A DNA stretch of 64,000 bases, from NCBI RefSeq assembly GCF_032854445.1, contig NC_088306.1:25017764-25081763 (forward strand), written 5' to 3'. Under the pieces are notes generated by a model. The model worked only from the letters and a program-made list of their open reading frames with translations. It was not told the DNA's origin and did not search any database. The DNA is from Liolophura sinensis (Eukaryota; Mollusca; Polyplacophora; Chitonida; Chitonidae). Position numbers and translations under genes: made by a program. Below, in pieces: positions 12,650 through 22,929 of this stretch (the first letter of the stretch is position 1; every line of letters begins with the position of its first letter).

Positions 12650-13750
12650 ACACATTTTTATGGCTTGGGGAGACAGAGCGTGAGGTGAGAGACACAGGCT
12701 CTAATTCGCACTGTGTAGCACCGTTTAATTCTGGCGTTATATCTAAACTCGATCCAAATTGGATGATGATTCGATGAATATTTTACAAATTAATCTCATT
12801 ACGTCCCGAGACTTTTCAATTGTTCCCTGGCCTTTATTAACCTCATGCAGGGCCATTCACGCAGTGGCCGGTAAATTAATTTGATTTCTCCTCTAAAGTA
12901 ATTTGATTAGTGCCACTTTATTAATCGGTGTACGGAAAGAGAGTTTCGCGACGAGCGCCCTCTGGCGGCGCGTCCAATTTTTAGGGGGACGGCCGGGCTA
13001 CGACACCGGTACGGGCAGAAAACTATCAATTGTTTCTCCTTTGTCCGCTGTGGGGCGCTCTGAAAAAACTCGGCGCATATCTATTGATCAAGACTTTGCT
13101 TCCTGGCGTCCTTGGTCACTCCTCGTTCGGACTTTGCTAATATTTTTGCCGATTGAAGAAATTAAAAACTGATCCTGTATCAATTTCTCACGAGGAGCCC
13201 TTTTGGCCCGTCGTAGGATCTTGGTAATTGTGATCGGGATGCTTGTAGATTTGAGTTTAATTGATGATGACGGCTCGTTTTCCTGCCTCGCCGCAGAGAA
13301 GAAACTACACAATGGCATAATTTGGGGAGCAGAAAAATGAAAGAGTGATTGAAGCTAACTTGTTCTTTTCTCGTCTATTGCTCGGCTACTCCCAACTTAA
13401 TTACAATGATATAGCTATTCATTACACTCTCCATTCATAATTTCGTCCGCTTCATCCTTGGAATTGCATCTTTACAGGCTTTATCTCCTTTCTTATAAGA
13501 ACTCCAAGAAAATCGGATTTAGGGCCAAGGAGTTGTTGTTTTTCGAGCGGGCCAATCTTACTTTCCGGACGTGTGCCCAAAGTGATTTTTCACAATTTGA
13601 CACTAATATTTTGCCATTTCGTTGTTAACCATGAAGTTAATGGCTCCTCTCTGTATCGACGATAACTTAATAGCAATGCCAATAAGGTGATAGAACTTGT
13701 TTTTTTGTGTCGGAAAGCCCAGACATATTCTCAGATTTGTCGCGGAAAAT
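12650..13750. promoter_or_regulatory. Candidate intronic enhancer block, TAAT-rich
   Basis: High-complexity, repeat-free sequence packed with homeodomain-type cores, including TTAATTTGATTAG, TTTATTAATCGG, GTAAATTAATTTGATTTC, ACAAATTAATCTCATTACG and TCTATTGATCAAG. It also has a CTCF-like motif at 12955-12968 and CpG-containing patches. Known SINEs are absent across it. Density of such sites inside a developmental gene is suggestive only; conservation was not tested. Confidence 0.35.
12955..12968 (-). promoter_or_regulatory. CTCF-like motif
   Basis: GCGCCCTCTGGCGG differs at two positions from the reverse complement of the classic CTCF core CCACCAGGGGGCGC. It lies within the TAAT-rich intronic block. 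A single motif match has weak predictive value. Confidence 0.3.
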
Positions 13751-15093
13751 GTTTACTCAGAGTTTACCGTAGACAATTTTGGCACAGTACTCTTGCTCTG
13801 CTAAGCTCGATGGATTCTAAATGGTTTAATTATCCATCGCTTGAATGTAAACATTAGAACTGCAAAATCATTTTGAAGATAATGCCTTGTATTTTCTTCA
13901 AATTATCTCATTGCTTTACATAAACTCTTCAATTTGACATAATACCTTAATTGATGAAGCAGATTTTGTTTAAGATAGATCACTGGACTTACTGATTACA
14001 TATTAGAATAAGCCCAGCCTTCAAAGCCAAGGTACAAGTGTTTTTGCTGCAAGCGATACACATTAAAAAAATCGAAGAATCGTGGCAAGGGCCCAAAGTA
14101 TTTTATTGATAGGTTTATTCCTTGATTAAAATCAAACATGTGTTTGAATTCCTCCACTAAGCCCTTCTCCTTTCAGATTGTATGTTTACTGATCGTATAT
14201 TTTCAAGCCTGCCCAGACGCAATTGATTTATTAATTGTCCATTATCCCTTTCACCCGTTTACACGTGGTAATGCTCTGCGCAGTGCTACTTTGTCAGTTT
14301 GCGATAAAGAATATTCTACTTAATTTTTTCCCTTAAAACTGGCTGTGCTTCTAAAACCGTAGAATAAGAATAAACCTAAGTTAGAATATAGATACACAGC
14401 CTTGCTATCTGCCATTAAAGTCAGCCTTCATTTTCGCTTTTTAGTTGACGCTTCCAGTGTGGATAACGGGCTATCGTTGATTAACTTTACTGAGTCAAAT
14501 TTTTACGATTTCTATTATTTATACGATCTTTGTACGATGTTTTTCTTTTCGCTAAACTTACAATCGCGCAGACTTGGTTTTTGTTCAGATCAGGTATAGA
14601 AATCTTTATAATTGTATCAAAAGAAGTCTCCTGAAGCCGCCCATGAGTACATGTGTTTTATATGTGATCGTTTTTTTTTTCAGGATTACTTGCCTCAGTG
14701 TACATTGATTATTAGAGTATTATTAGGATTATTGGCTTATTATTTGAACAGCGTGTCATAATTGCTATGACAATGAAGTTGTAATAATGTCGGTGTTATG
14801 CTGGTTGATTATAATTTCTTGGTTGTTTGTTTTTTATTCACCGTAATTTCAGATGTGAATAAATGAACTTAATCAAGTGTAAAGTTGGGAGGAAAAAAGC
14901 CCTAAGGAAAACATTGGTATATCAATAAACGGTATCGCAAAAATAGTGGAAGGCATATATGCTGAACACGATAAGTTGTGTGTTTAAGGAAATTGTCTCT
15001 TAGCTAAGATTTATATTAAAGGGAATGTGAGTGGATACATTGGAGTGAATGTTTTCTTAAACTTAAATATTCCTTTCTGTTTCTTTACAGCAG
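13751..15093. other. Rest of the second intron, ending in a tandem NAGNAG acceptor
   Basis: AT-rich intron sequence with no convincing coding potential. It ends TTCTTTACAGCAG (15081-15093), a polypyrimidine tract followed by two AG acceptors three bases apart at 15089-15090 and 15092-15093. Confidence 0.7.
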
Positions 15094-15398
15094 GAATGAT
15101 TCACCAAGCCATAGGTGCTTCTCCTTTCCTTGATAGCTGTCGGTTGGGGCCCTTTATCACAATGCCAACAATGCGATATCCCTTTGAGAGACTGCCTTAC
15201 CCCCCTTTAGGCGCTCACTATAACTTTCTACAGATGGCGCCACATTCGTTTCACCCCATGCTGTTATGCCCTACACCACATTACCCTGGACTTAACTACA
15301 GCGTTTTATCAGAGAACCCTGAAAAATCTGCCAAAAATTCCAGCATTGCTGATTTAAGACTGAAGGCCCGACAACACCTGGCTACCTTGGGCCTATGA
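15094..15398 (+). CDS. Shox: SHOX-type homeobox gene, last coding exon with OAR domain
   Basis: With the single base carried from 11812, the exon reads G-MIHQAIGASPFLDSCRLGPF and onward, ending NSSIADLRLKARQHLATLGL and a TGA stop at 15396-15398. The final segment is the OAR domain (otp/aristaless/rax), which in SHOX proteins is the C-terminal transactivation motif SIADLRLKA. The KG-[VM]I junction and the following CRxxP motif also match the SHOX family. Between them lies a Pro/Tyr/His-rich linker (HSFHPMLLCPTPHYPGLNY). Vertebrates encode this part in two exons (from memory); here it is one. The alternative acceptor three bases upstream (15091) would insert one Ala. Confidence 0.93.
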
Positions 15399-15915
15399 CA
15401 ATTAGCTCAAGTTCGAAGCCAATTTCAACCTCCAGATGAATCGGTAAGACCCTCTGCAACAGCTACATCGACAAATGGCGGGAACAGCTGATTGGTCTTG
15501 GATACAGATCTGGATGACCAGATGAAAATATTTAGGTCAGCTAGGAGGAGATTTTATGAAAGGAAACCCCACATCTAGTAAAACTTACAACGGGATCAAT
15601 TGTAAATTCAAGATCAAAACTGATCTTGCCTGTCACAAATCAACCTCTCACATGGTTAACTGGATCAACTTGTCGTAAAATCGAAGTCTTGAAAAATCAT
15701 TTGATCGCTCTATCGGACTAAGAGGGTAAATAATTAGGCGGCATCGAAGAGTTCAGTTTATCTCAGGATACCGAGTTTAAAGAATGTCATGGTCATACAT
15801 GCGGACAGATGCACGGTTGAGAAGAAAAGTTTGGACATGGTGAACAGTTCTATAGTATTTATTTTGAACTAGTGTTGTTATCTCTTGGAACGGCCAAATA
15901 AAAGAAGATGTGGCT
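15399..15915 (+). other. Putative Shox 3' UTR
   Basis: Non-coding sequence after the stop codon. A consensus AATAAA poly(A) signal lies at 15897-15902, so cleavage might occur near 15915-15925. No transcript evidence is available and later signals could be used as well. Confidence 0.45.
15897..15902 (+). terminator. Candidate poly(A) signal AATAAA of Shox
   Basis: First consensus hexamer after the Shox stop codon, about 500 bp downstream, in the context CGGCCAAATAAAAGAAG. Such hexamers are frequent in AT-rich DNA, so the call is only positional. Confidence 0.4.
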
Positions 15916-18227
15916 GATGAAAACAATGTGAACTGAGCACCAAGTCACAAAGCCAGTGTTCTAACATAACAGTCGACGTTTACCACCAATTTAAGACTAT
16001 CCTGGCATTGGCAAGGAATCTAACCATGTTCTAGTTATGGTATTTGAAGAAAGAACTTTTAAAGTCTTTCGGGACTGCGTCAGGCTGTTTAACACGTCTG
16101 TATACTGTTACTAAAGTTGGACAAAAAATGAGGTTTTTTACAGGACAATTGACAAAAAGTGCTTTTTAATAGCGCATTGACAAAAACTAGGCTATTGATA
16201 TCACATTTAATGTGAAAGTGGTTTCTGATATCCATGATGACAAAAAAAAATTTTATTGCTGACATCACATTATAGAGAACATAAGTGGTTTCTGTTAACA
16301 CAGTGTGAAAAAGAGAGACAATGGACATCATGCTGACAAAATGTAACACATTATAGGACAGCTGTGTCACTGACAAAGAAGTGGTTTTCCACGTCATATT
16401 CGACTGGAAGTTCGCCTCTGATATCCACAAACAGACTCACGTGCTCTCATGATATCATGGTTGACAGTTATGCGGTCGCTGGATTTCGAATTTGAAAAAA
16501 CACCGATGTTGAAATTAGCAATTAAATGGGATATTGGCTGTCACTGTTGATAAAACACGTGACCTGAGATTGACAAATTTGTAAAATCTAGACGTCATAA
16601 GTATTAACTGTACATTACAGTTGTAGCAAAAGTGGTACATTTTAACAGTATTAGCTTCTGTACAAACCTCGCTGTAAATGCAGCTTTACTACACTCCTTA
16701 TTTTTAACTAAAGGGAAGACGAAAATGTTTCGTGATGAGGAGGCAAGATATCAGTTTTGACCGAGCCATATTAAGGGCTGTAACTGATTTATTGGTTAAG
16801 CTGTGCCGTATACTATTATACTCTTCGTTGACTTTATTATTTTCATTAGATTTTTCTTCTACATGTACTTTCCGTTCTTTTCAACCTTGTTGGGTTACAG
16901 GATGGCGCAGTGCAATTCCACAAGATTGCCAAAATCGAGCGCCAAGCTTTTTATATGACTTGATGTCGCGACACAACTCGATTTAATTTCTTAAAATATC
17001 AATGTAATTGGTGTCAGTCTTAGGTTTGTACAGTACGTATGTACACGAAGTGTACTTTTCAAAAGTTTAAAGTCAGCCGTTGAGGGCTTTAAGCGCCAAG
17101 TCAGCAGTGTTTCATCACGCACGCAGATATGCCCTTTAATTTGTGTGGTAATATGCCTTTTATCAATTGCGTTCCTTCATAAAAATTGCCTAGAAGTTTT
17201 GATGTGTACAAAATATGTGACCGGACTTCAAATAGGCCCATTTGGTTCTGTAATTGCAGTGGCGAGCGTTTTTGCACATTAGTTATTGCCGGGTTTTTTT
17301 TGTTGTTTTTCTTTTTTTTGTTTGCTTTTGTTTTTGCTAGTCTATTTTCTGTGCAAGTACAGGAATGAAATGTTACATATCAAATGATACTTTTATATTT
17401 TGAAAATGGGCATCCAAACAGATCTTCAAAACAATACGGAAACAACTTTAAACACGCTGTGTACATAATTTATATATTAGCAGTTGTTTCGTTTTCTAAA
17501 CGATGCTTGATGTTTCAAAGCATCTTAGAAGAATATTTTGAAAAATATTGTGACATATAATTTATTGGGTTTTCTTAAGAGACGCTTTATTATCAGTTTT
17601 GTTAATTGTGCATTTATAAATTGAGTATGGTGCACGTCAGATATGTCTCCGTTGTTGATAATTTCATGAAAATAAAAATAATATGTAAATAAGGTATAGA
17701 TTATTGCACATTATTATTTAACGTCTTTATTGTATCTACTTTTAATTTGTTTTCATTTCACATGTACAGTATTCTTGCTCATATCTGTAATATGGATTAT
17801 AAGGATCTCAAATACCGGGACATATGTCGAACTTCAGAAAGATCTGTTCAATCCGTGCGCTCTTGCGTCATTTCCTATGACACGCAACACGTCACACTTT
17901 TCGTGTGGCTACGTCAGAAGGTACACATGCACTGCAAAACCACAACAAAAAAGCAGTAATTAATCGGTCTTTTACTGCCACGCTAAAGATGTTAATAAAT
18001 GTTTGCCAATTACAAAAAAAGTTGGGGGTTATGAATTCCTCGTCAGTATGTCCGTGGGTGTACCTTATCTAAAAGAAAACATTGTGGAACTAAAATACTA
18101 GTAGCCACTAAACACTGAGATGAATTTAAAAGGGAAAGCAGTTGTTGATTTATGAACTGATTGCCATATACTCAAGAATGTTTCACGTCAACCATAAACC
18201 AATGGCAAATCAGATTATCAGCTAAAA
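15916..18227. other. Non-coding sequence downstream of Shox
   Basis: AT-rich sequence with no gene. 16120-16440 contains imperfect recurrences of TGACAAAAA, ATCACATTA and AAGTGGTTTCTG, an old degenerate tandem repeat. T-runs occur at 17290-17340. Confidence 0.55.
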
Positions 18228-18271
18228 TTTGCCTAGTACGGCGTAAAAAACCGATCAAATAAATAAATAAA
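18228..18271 (+). repeat. Family-1 SINE 3' end fragment
   Basis: Only the terminal piece survives: CCTAGTACGGCGTAAAAAAC then CGATCAAATAAATAAATAAA. Confidence 0.6.
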
Positions 18272-18387
18272 ATTTATCTACGACTATAGGTATCTAAATT
18301 AACTTAATTCCAATCATCGCCATGTCCCAGCGTTTCTGTGTGACTAACGGTGATTTGAGAACACGATAACGAGCCGTCGTTTTTTTA

Positions 18388-18530
18388 GTTATTTAGTCGT
18401 TTATTTGACAGGTGTTTTACGCCACACTAAAGAATATTTCACTTATACGACTGCGGCCAATATTATCATGGGAGGAAATCCAGCCGACCCTGGGTGAAAC
18501 CCGCGATGCTGCGAAGCAGGTCTTTTTCCA
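18388..18530 (-). repeat. Family-1 SINE, 3' two-thirds
   Basis: Reverse copy starting at an AT-rich tail, then GGTGTTTTACGCCACACTAA, AGAATATTTCACTTATACGA, and TATTATCATGGGAGGAAATC. The tRNA-like head is missing. Confidence 0.8.
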
Positions 18531-19809
18531 GATTTAATCCAAGCAGCAGATACCTACTGCCTGTGTGACACTTTCCCTCAGCATTCTCGCGTCAAAGCGA
18601 AAACCATCCGCATCAAATAGACCGGGCTTTAAGGGGGCGCTATAGGTTATCTGCTGAATACAGTACGAAGCGTTATGGCGGTAGCGTATTACCGAGGGGG
18701 ATGATCTCCCAGTTTTAGCGTGATAAAACAATATTTGTTCCCCGTTCGCACGGCTGATATCCCAAGACGGTCGACTAATCTGCACAATTAGATTACTACG
18801 CGGAAGGCTGAAAATGGCTAATGTAATTTTCAATATCAGTCTGTCTTTCACGGGCCAATTAAGTGGATATGGCGATGACTGGGACTGTCTGTCGACTGGA
18901 CCGGTTCAGTTATCAGCAACCTCTTCCTCTCGCTCACTTTCTCTCTTTCGTCCTTCACGAGATTTCATCAAGTGGCCTTCGTCACTTGGACGGGAATCTT
19001 CATTCACTATACCCAGAGTGTCAGATCTTGGATAGACAGACACGACAGATGTGGTTAAGGGGCCCTGTAAAGTACAATTGCTATATGCATTTCTCTCAGG
19101 GTGCAAAGTTCGTCACTGATTCTTGGGCCGACATATTTGAGCTATTTATTTAGTTCTGTATTTATTTAACTGGTGTTTTATGTCTTACTAAGCAATTGTG
19201 AGCTAGTGAGACTACGGTCATGTGTATAAGTACAAAAAATCGACATTATTGTATCTCGAAGATATTTCATGGTTATACGTCATATCTTTTGCACCCTCCT
19301 TACAGCGCTTGTCCCGCTCTCTACTTTCGCTTTACATCAATGCCACCACGCCACAAGCTTGGCCTATAGAGTGCGAAGCGAGTAGACTTGTTTAAACTTA
19401 TAGTTTCATCACTGGCATCCTCGTGCGAACCTATTTAATCAGATCCATCAATGGAATTGTTTTTGATGTTAGATTCTTGTCGTGTATATTTTAGGTAGAC
19501 GCAATGGATGTGTTTGAAGTATCATTAGAAAAAAAGGTTCAGATGGATTGTTTTTGTTTCGTTTCATCACTTCCTGCTTCGTTACCGTGTTTTTGAAAAT
19601 TTTTGTACATTTTTATTCATTTGTAGAGAGGCTGTCAATTTTATCGGTGGAGGAAATCGGAACTAGTACCGGAGTAAACCATACTTAATTCATTGCACGC
19701 AATGCGCATTATTGGTAGACAAGTTGGTCTCAACAAATGTAAGACAACGCTACTGCCGTTAGACGCCACTGCTGGAGACGTGGAATTACGTCGAATTCAC
19801 GTTCCGTGA
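18531..19809. other. Non-coding, includes a short SINE tail relic
   Basis: Non-repetitive sequence of mixed composition. 19157-19190 (TATTTATTTAACTGGTGTTT) looks like a worn SINE 3' end on the minus strand. No gene recognised. Confidence 0.5.
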
Positions 19810-19950
19810 AATATTTATTTATTTATTTGTGTTTTACGCCGTGCTCAATAACATAATATCATTTATACGACGGCCGGCAGCATTATGGTGGAGGAAGACC
19901 GGGATTGTAACCGAGATTGTAGCCTGCTGTGTCACGTGGTTGGATGTCGC
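19810..19950 (-). repeat. Family-1 SINE, 3' part
   Basis: Reverse copy: ATTTATTTATTTGTGTTTTA, CGCCGTGCTCAATAACATAA, ATACGACGGCCGGCAGCATT, GGTGGAGGAAGACCGGGA. The 5' half is lost or diverged beyond recognition. Confidence 0.75.
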
Positions 19951-20324
19951 AAATTTTACTTACTGAGCAACATTTCGCTCATGCACGAACTGGCTAAGGC
20001 GCTTGTCTTTCAACTGACCGTAGACAAATCTATAAATTCTCTGTTCAAGGTCCGATCGGTTAGCGTGTATCTGTTTCGGTTACTACATATGACATGCCGA
20101 TAGGTGTTGTTAGTTTGATCCAATTCCAGTCTCGGGCAGGAAACTCACCAGACTACCCAATCTCCTAACCTGTCGGGGGATTGGTCGCAATGAGAGACCG
20201 AATGCGCTGGGTTGGTCGTTCATATCTCCTAACATGAAATTTGTCTGAGAATTCTGGCCGTCCTCATTATTACACGCCCATTCGGCTCATTGTTCGGGTA
20301 CAAGTGTATACGTCATATGTAAGG

Positions 20325-20458
20325 GTTATTTATTTACGAACTTACGATCGGACAAAAGGCTACCATGAACTGGATTTGAACTCACAGCCACCGGGCTGAT
20401 GAGTGGTTCATGGGTTACTGTGCTACGCTAGCGCGCTAACCACAAGGCCACCGTAGCT
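20325..20458 (-). repeat. Family-1 SINE, tRNA-like head portion
   Basis: Reverse copy keeping the B-box side (CTGGATTTGAACTCACAGCC) and the A-box side (GCTAGCGCGCTAACCACAAG then GCCACCGTAGC). The central and 3' domains are missing on its left, apart from a short TATTTATTTAC. Confidence 0.72.
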
Positions 20459-20542
20459 GAATCTGACGAACCCATCTTGCGGCCTAGTCACCCGCTGGCT
20501 TTTATATGTTAAAAAATTCAAAGTGTTATCCAAGTACAGGCC

Positions 20543-20805
20543 GGGGCCTCCGTGGCTCAGTTGGTTAGCGCGCTAGCGCAGCGTAATGACCCAGGAGTCT
20601 CACACCAATGCGGTCGCTGTGAGTTCAAGTCCACCTCATGCTGGCTTCCTCTCCGGTCGTACGTGAGAAGGTCTTCCAGCAACCTGCGGATGGTCGTGGG
20701 TTTCCCCCGGGCTCTGCCCGGTTTCCACCTACCATAATGCTAGCCGCCGTCATATAAGTGAAATATTTTTGAGTACTGCGTAAAATACCAATCAAATAAA
20801 TAAAT
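20543..20805 (+). repeat. Complete tRNA-derived SINE (family 1) with 11-bp target-site duplication
   Basis: Full-length copy: head GGGGCCTCCGTGGCTCAGTT with a pol III A-box-like TGGCTCAGTTGG, a B-box-like GAGTTCAAGTCC, a central GGTCTTCCAGCAACCTGCGG, a CCCCCGGGCTCTGCCCGG hairpin, and a 3' domain ending CCAATCAAATAAATAAATA. The direct repeat AAGTACAGGCC flanks it (20532-20542 and 20806-20816), proof of retrotransposition. The internal promoter would be read by RNA polymerase III; mobilisation would need a partner LINE. Confidence 0.93.
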
Positions 20806-20940
20806 AAGTACAGGCCTTCGTATACAGTCATCCAGTGGATGACAAGAAGTCAAGGAAAAGTCCTTTGCTAAAAGAATCATGGCCGTTTTGGGGAGAACAA
20901 CAATGGATTTATTTATATTCATTTATATTTCATTTTGTAG

Positions 20941-21160
20941 AGGCTCCATGTATGCATGACCGAGTGGTTAGCCTGCTAGTGCAGTAGGATGACTCAGGAG
21001 CCTCTCACCAATGCAATCGCTCCGAGTTCAAGTCTTCCTTTCCTGTCGTACTTGGGGAGGTCTGCCAGCAACCTGTTGTGGGTATTCCCTCTCAGTAATG
21101 CTGGTCGTCGTGGCATAAGTGAAATCTTGAGTATGGTGTAAAACACGAATCAAATAAATC
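20941..21160 (+). repeat. Diverged family-1 SINE, nearly complete
   Basis: Collinear with the complete copy 135 bp upstream: GACCGAGTGGTTAGCCTGCT, GAGCCTCTCACCAATGCAAT, GAGTTCAAGTC, GGTCTGCCAGCAACCTG, AGTAATGCTGGTCG, then AACACGAATCAAATAAAT. Confidence 0.82.
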
Positions 21161-21235
21161 ATTTATTTGATTGTTGTTTAACGCTGTACCGAAGAATATT
21201 TTATTCATCGGGTTTAAGAGTGGAGGAAACCCGAT
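21161..21235 (-). repeat. Family-1 SINE 3' fragment, tail-to-tail with the preceding copy
   Basis: ATTTATTTGATTGTTGTTTA then ACGCTGTACCGAAGAATATT on the reverse strand directly abuts the A/T tail of the + strand copy ending at 21160, forming an inverted pair. Confidence 0.65.
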
Positions 21236-21578
21236 TCCATTCAGGGGAAAAAAAGGCACAAAGCTCATGACTTAAAGCTGTTGCGAAATAAGAGACAACT
21301 GGATGGATTCGAACTTCTATAGGCCATAGAATTGGTGAGAACAACAAATAAGCTATAGCAAAGGCTCGATTCAGGATATTGGGAACACTTTTTAGCCAGG
21401 AACTGTAACCATTAATAAGTTACAGGAGTCACTTATTTATTTGTTTGACTGAACTGTCGTGTTTAACAATATTCAGGTTGTATGCCACGATTGGTGGCCA
21501 TTTTCACGCAATGAAACTGTAGGAGACGAAGGAGATAAACTGAAAAATGTGACTGGAAACGGTTTTGTCGGGATGTAA

Positions 21579-21925
21579 GTGAGTGAGTGCTTTGGGTATA
21601 ACGTCGTACTTAACAATTTTTCACCCTTATGACAACGAAGGAATCCTTAGAGTCTATGTAATGTGCCTCCTTGTTGCAAGACGGATTTCCATCGTTCTTT
21701 TATCTAGTGCTGCTTCACTGAGACGACTTACCGAAGCAAGTAAGACGCCCCGCACGAGCCATTATACTGGTACGGGTCAACCAGTCATTGCACTATCCCC
21801 TTCATGCTAAAGGCCAAGCGAGGAAGTTGCAACTCCCTCTTTTAAAGTCTTAAGTGCGACTCGACCCAGGATTGACCCGGGATCTTCCAAAAAGCGGACG
21901 CTCTACCAACTGTGCTATCGAGGGC
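21579..21925 (-). repeat. tRNA-derived SINE, family 2
   Basis: On the minus strand it begins with a tRNA-like head (GGCCCTCGATAGCACAGTTG, then GTAGAGCG as A box; a B-box-like GATCCCGGGTCAATCCTGG), and ends at the left in the ACTCACTCAC motif. A second copy lies at 30554-30892 and a fragment at 45775-45815. It shares no obvious sequence with family 1. Confidence 0.85.
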
Positions 21926-22900
21926 CGGTATATAAGTTTGTGAATATTGAATTTACCTCACATACCATACGATACTCAACATCAGTATATATTATATAGC
22001 ATTTTAAATATTCTGATGGCAGGTATTCTGCTGAGGAGATCTCCTCAGCGGCCACTGGGTGTGACGAATCCGCGGCAAATAAATAAAGAATTAAATTAAC
22101 AATCACAAACAACAAATTGAACAAAGCAAAGAGAAAGTGAAAAAAATATATGTGCAGCGTTAAAACTTAGTCTATCACCGCTTAACTTGGGTGTGTATGT
22201 ACATGTATGATGTGTAAGCATCGTGTTGAACGAAGTCGGTGTGTTGGGCGTATGAACAGTCAGAGTCAAAGCGAAGCTGCGATACATGTCTTATTTTTGT
22301 CATCAACAAATTACAAACTGACCTATGTTACATCACCTTGCCATTTAACACCAAACAAATAAAATAATAAACAGGATGTATACATTTTTCTTGTGGGAAT
22401 TTCATTTGTTCCGCATAGTGTCTCCATGTTTTGCTACAGTGCGTATTCCATCGTTCTGAAGAAGTTATTACAGAAGCAACAGTGCAGTTACCATTTTCCC
22501 CGCCTTTGAATGGAGAAGAAAAGCCCCGCCTTAATAAAGAGTTTCCACCTGTTTATGACCGAGAACTAAGAACGCATTAAAATTCAGATGGATTAATACC
22601 ATTATTGTGAAAGGATTTCCATTGTTATTGTATTTCTTTTCAATGTGTGTTATAATTCTCTAAACATGCTTGGAAGAGAATGGTCTTTGTTGACGTGGAC
22701 ATTTGTGATCATTGCGTTTGAAAACAGTCCCCTTTTATGTATTCATTCTCCAAACCCCGTTAGCCGGATCCATGTTTTTTCTTCTTCTCATTTTCAGGTA
22801 AGGGCATTCTTTTATATTATTATTATTATAATTCCACCCCGAAAAAAACAACGTGCTTTCTTTTTCAGAAGTTCTGTTATGTTCTCCATAAATCAGGGCT
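21926..22900. other. Non-coding sequence
   Basis: AT-rich, with short simple repeats (TTATTATTATTAT near 22816) and no gene or recognised repeat family. Confidence 0.5.
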
Positions 22901-22929
22901 TATGCAAAAAAGAATAAAAAAAACTTTGG

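Noticed and set aside
20543-20640. tRNA-like heads of the SINEs as functional tRNA genes
   Set aside because: A and B boxes are present, but the sequences continue into a shared SINE body and do not fold into a complete cloverleaf as read here.
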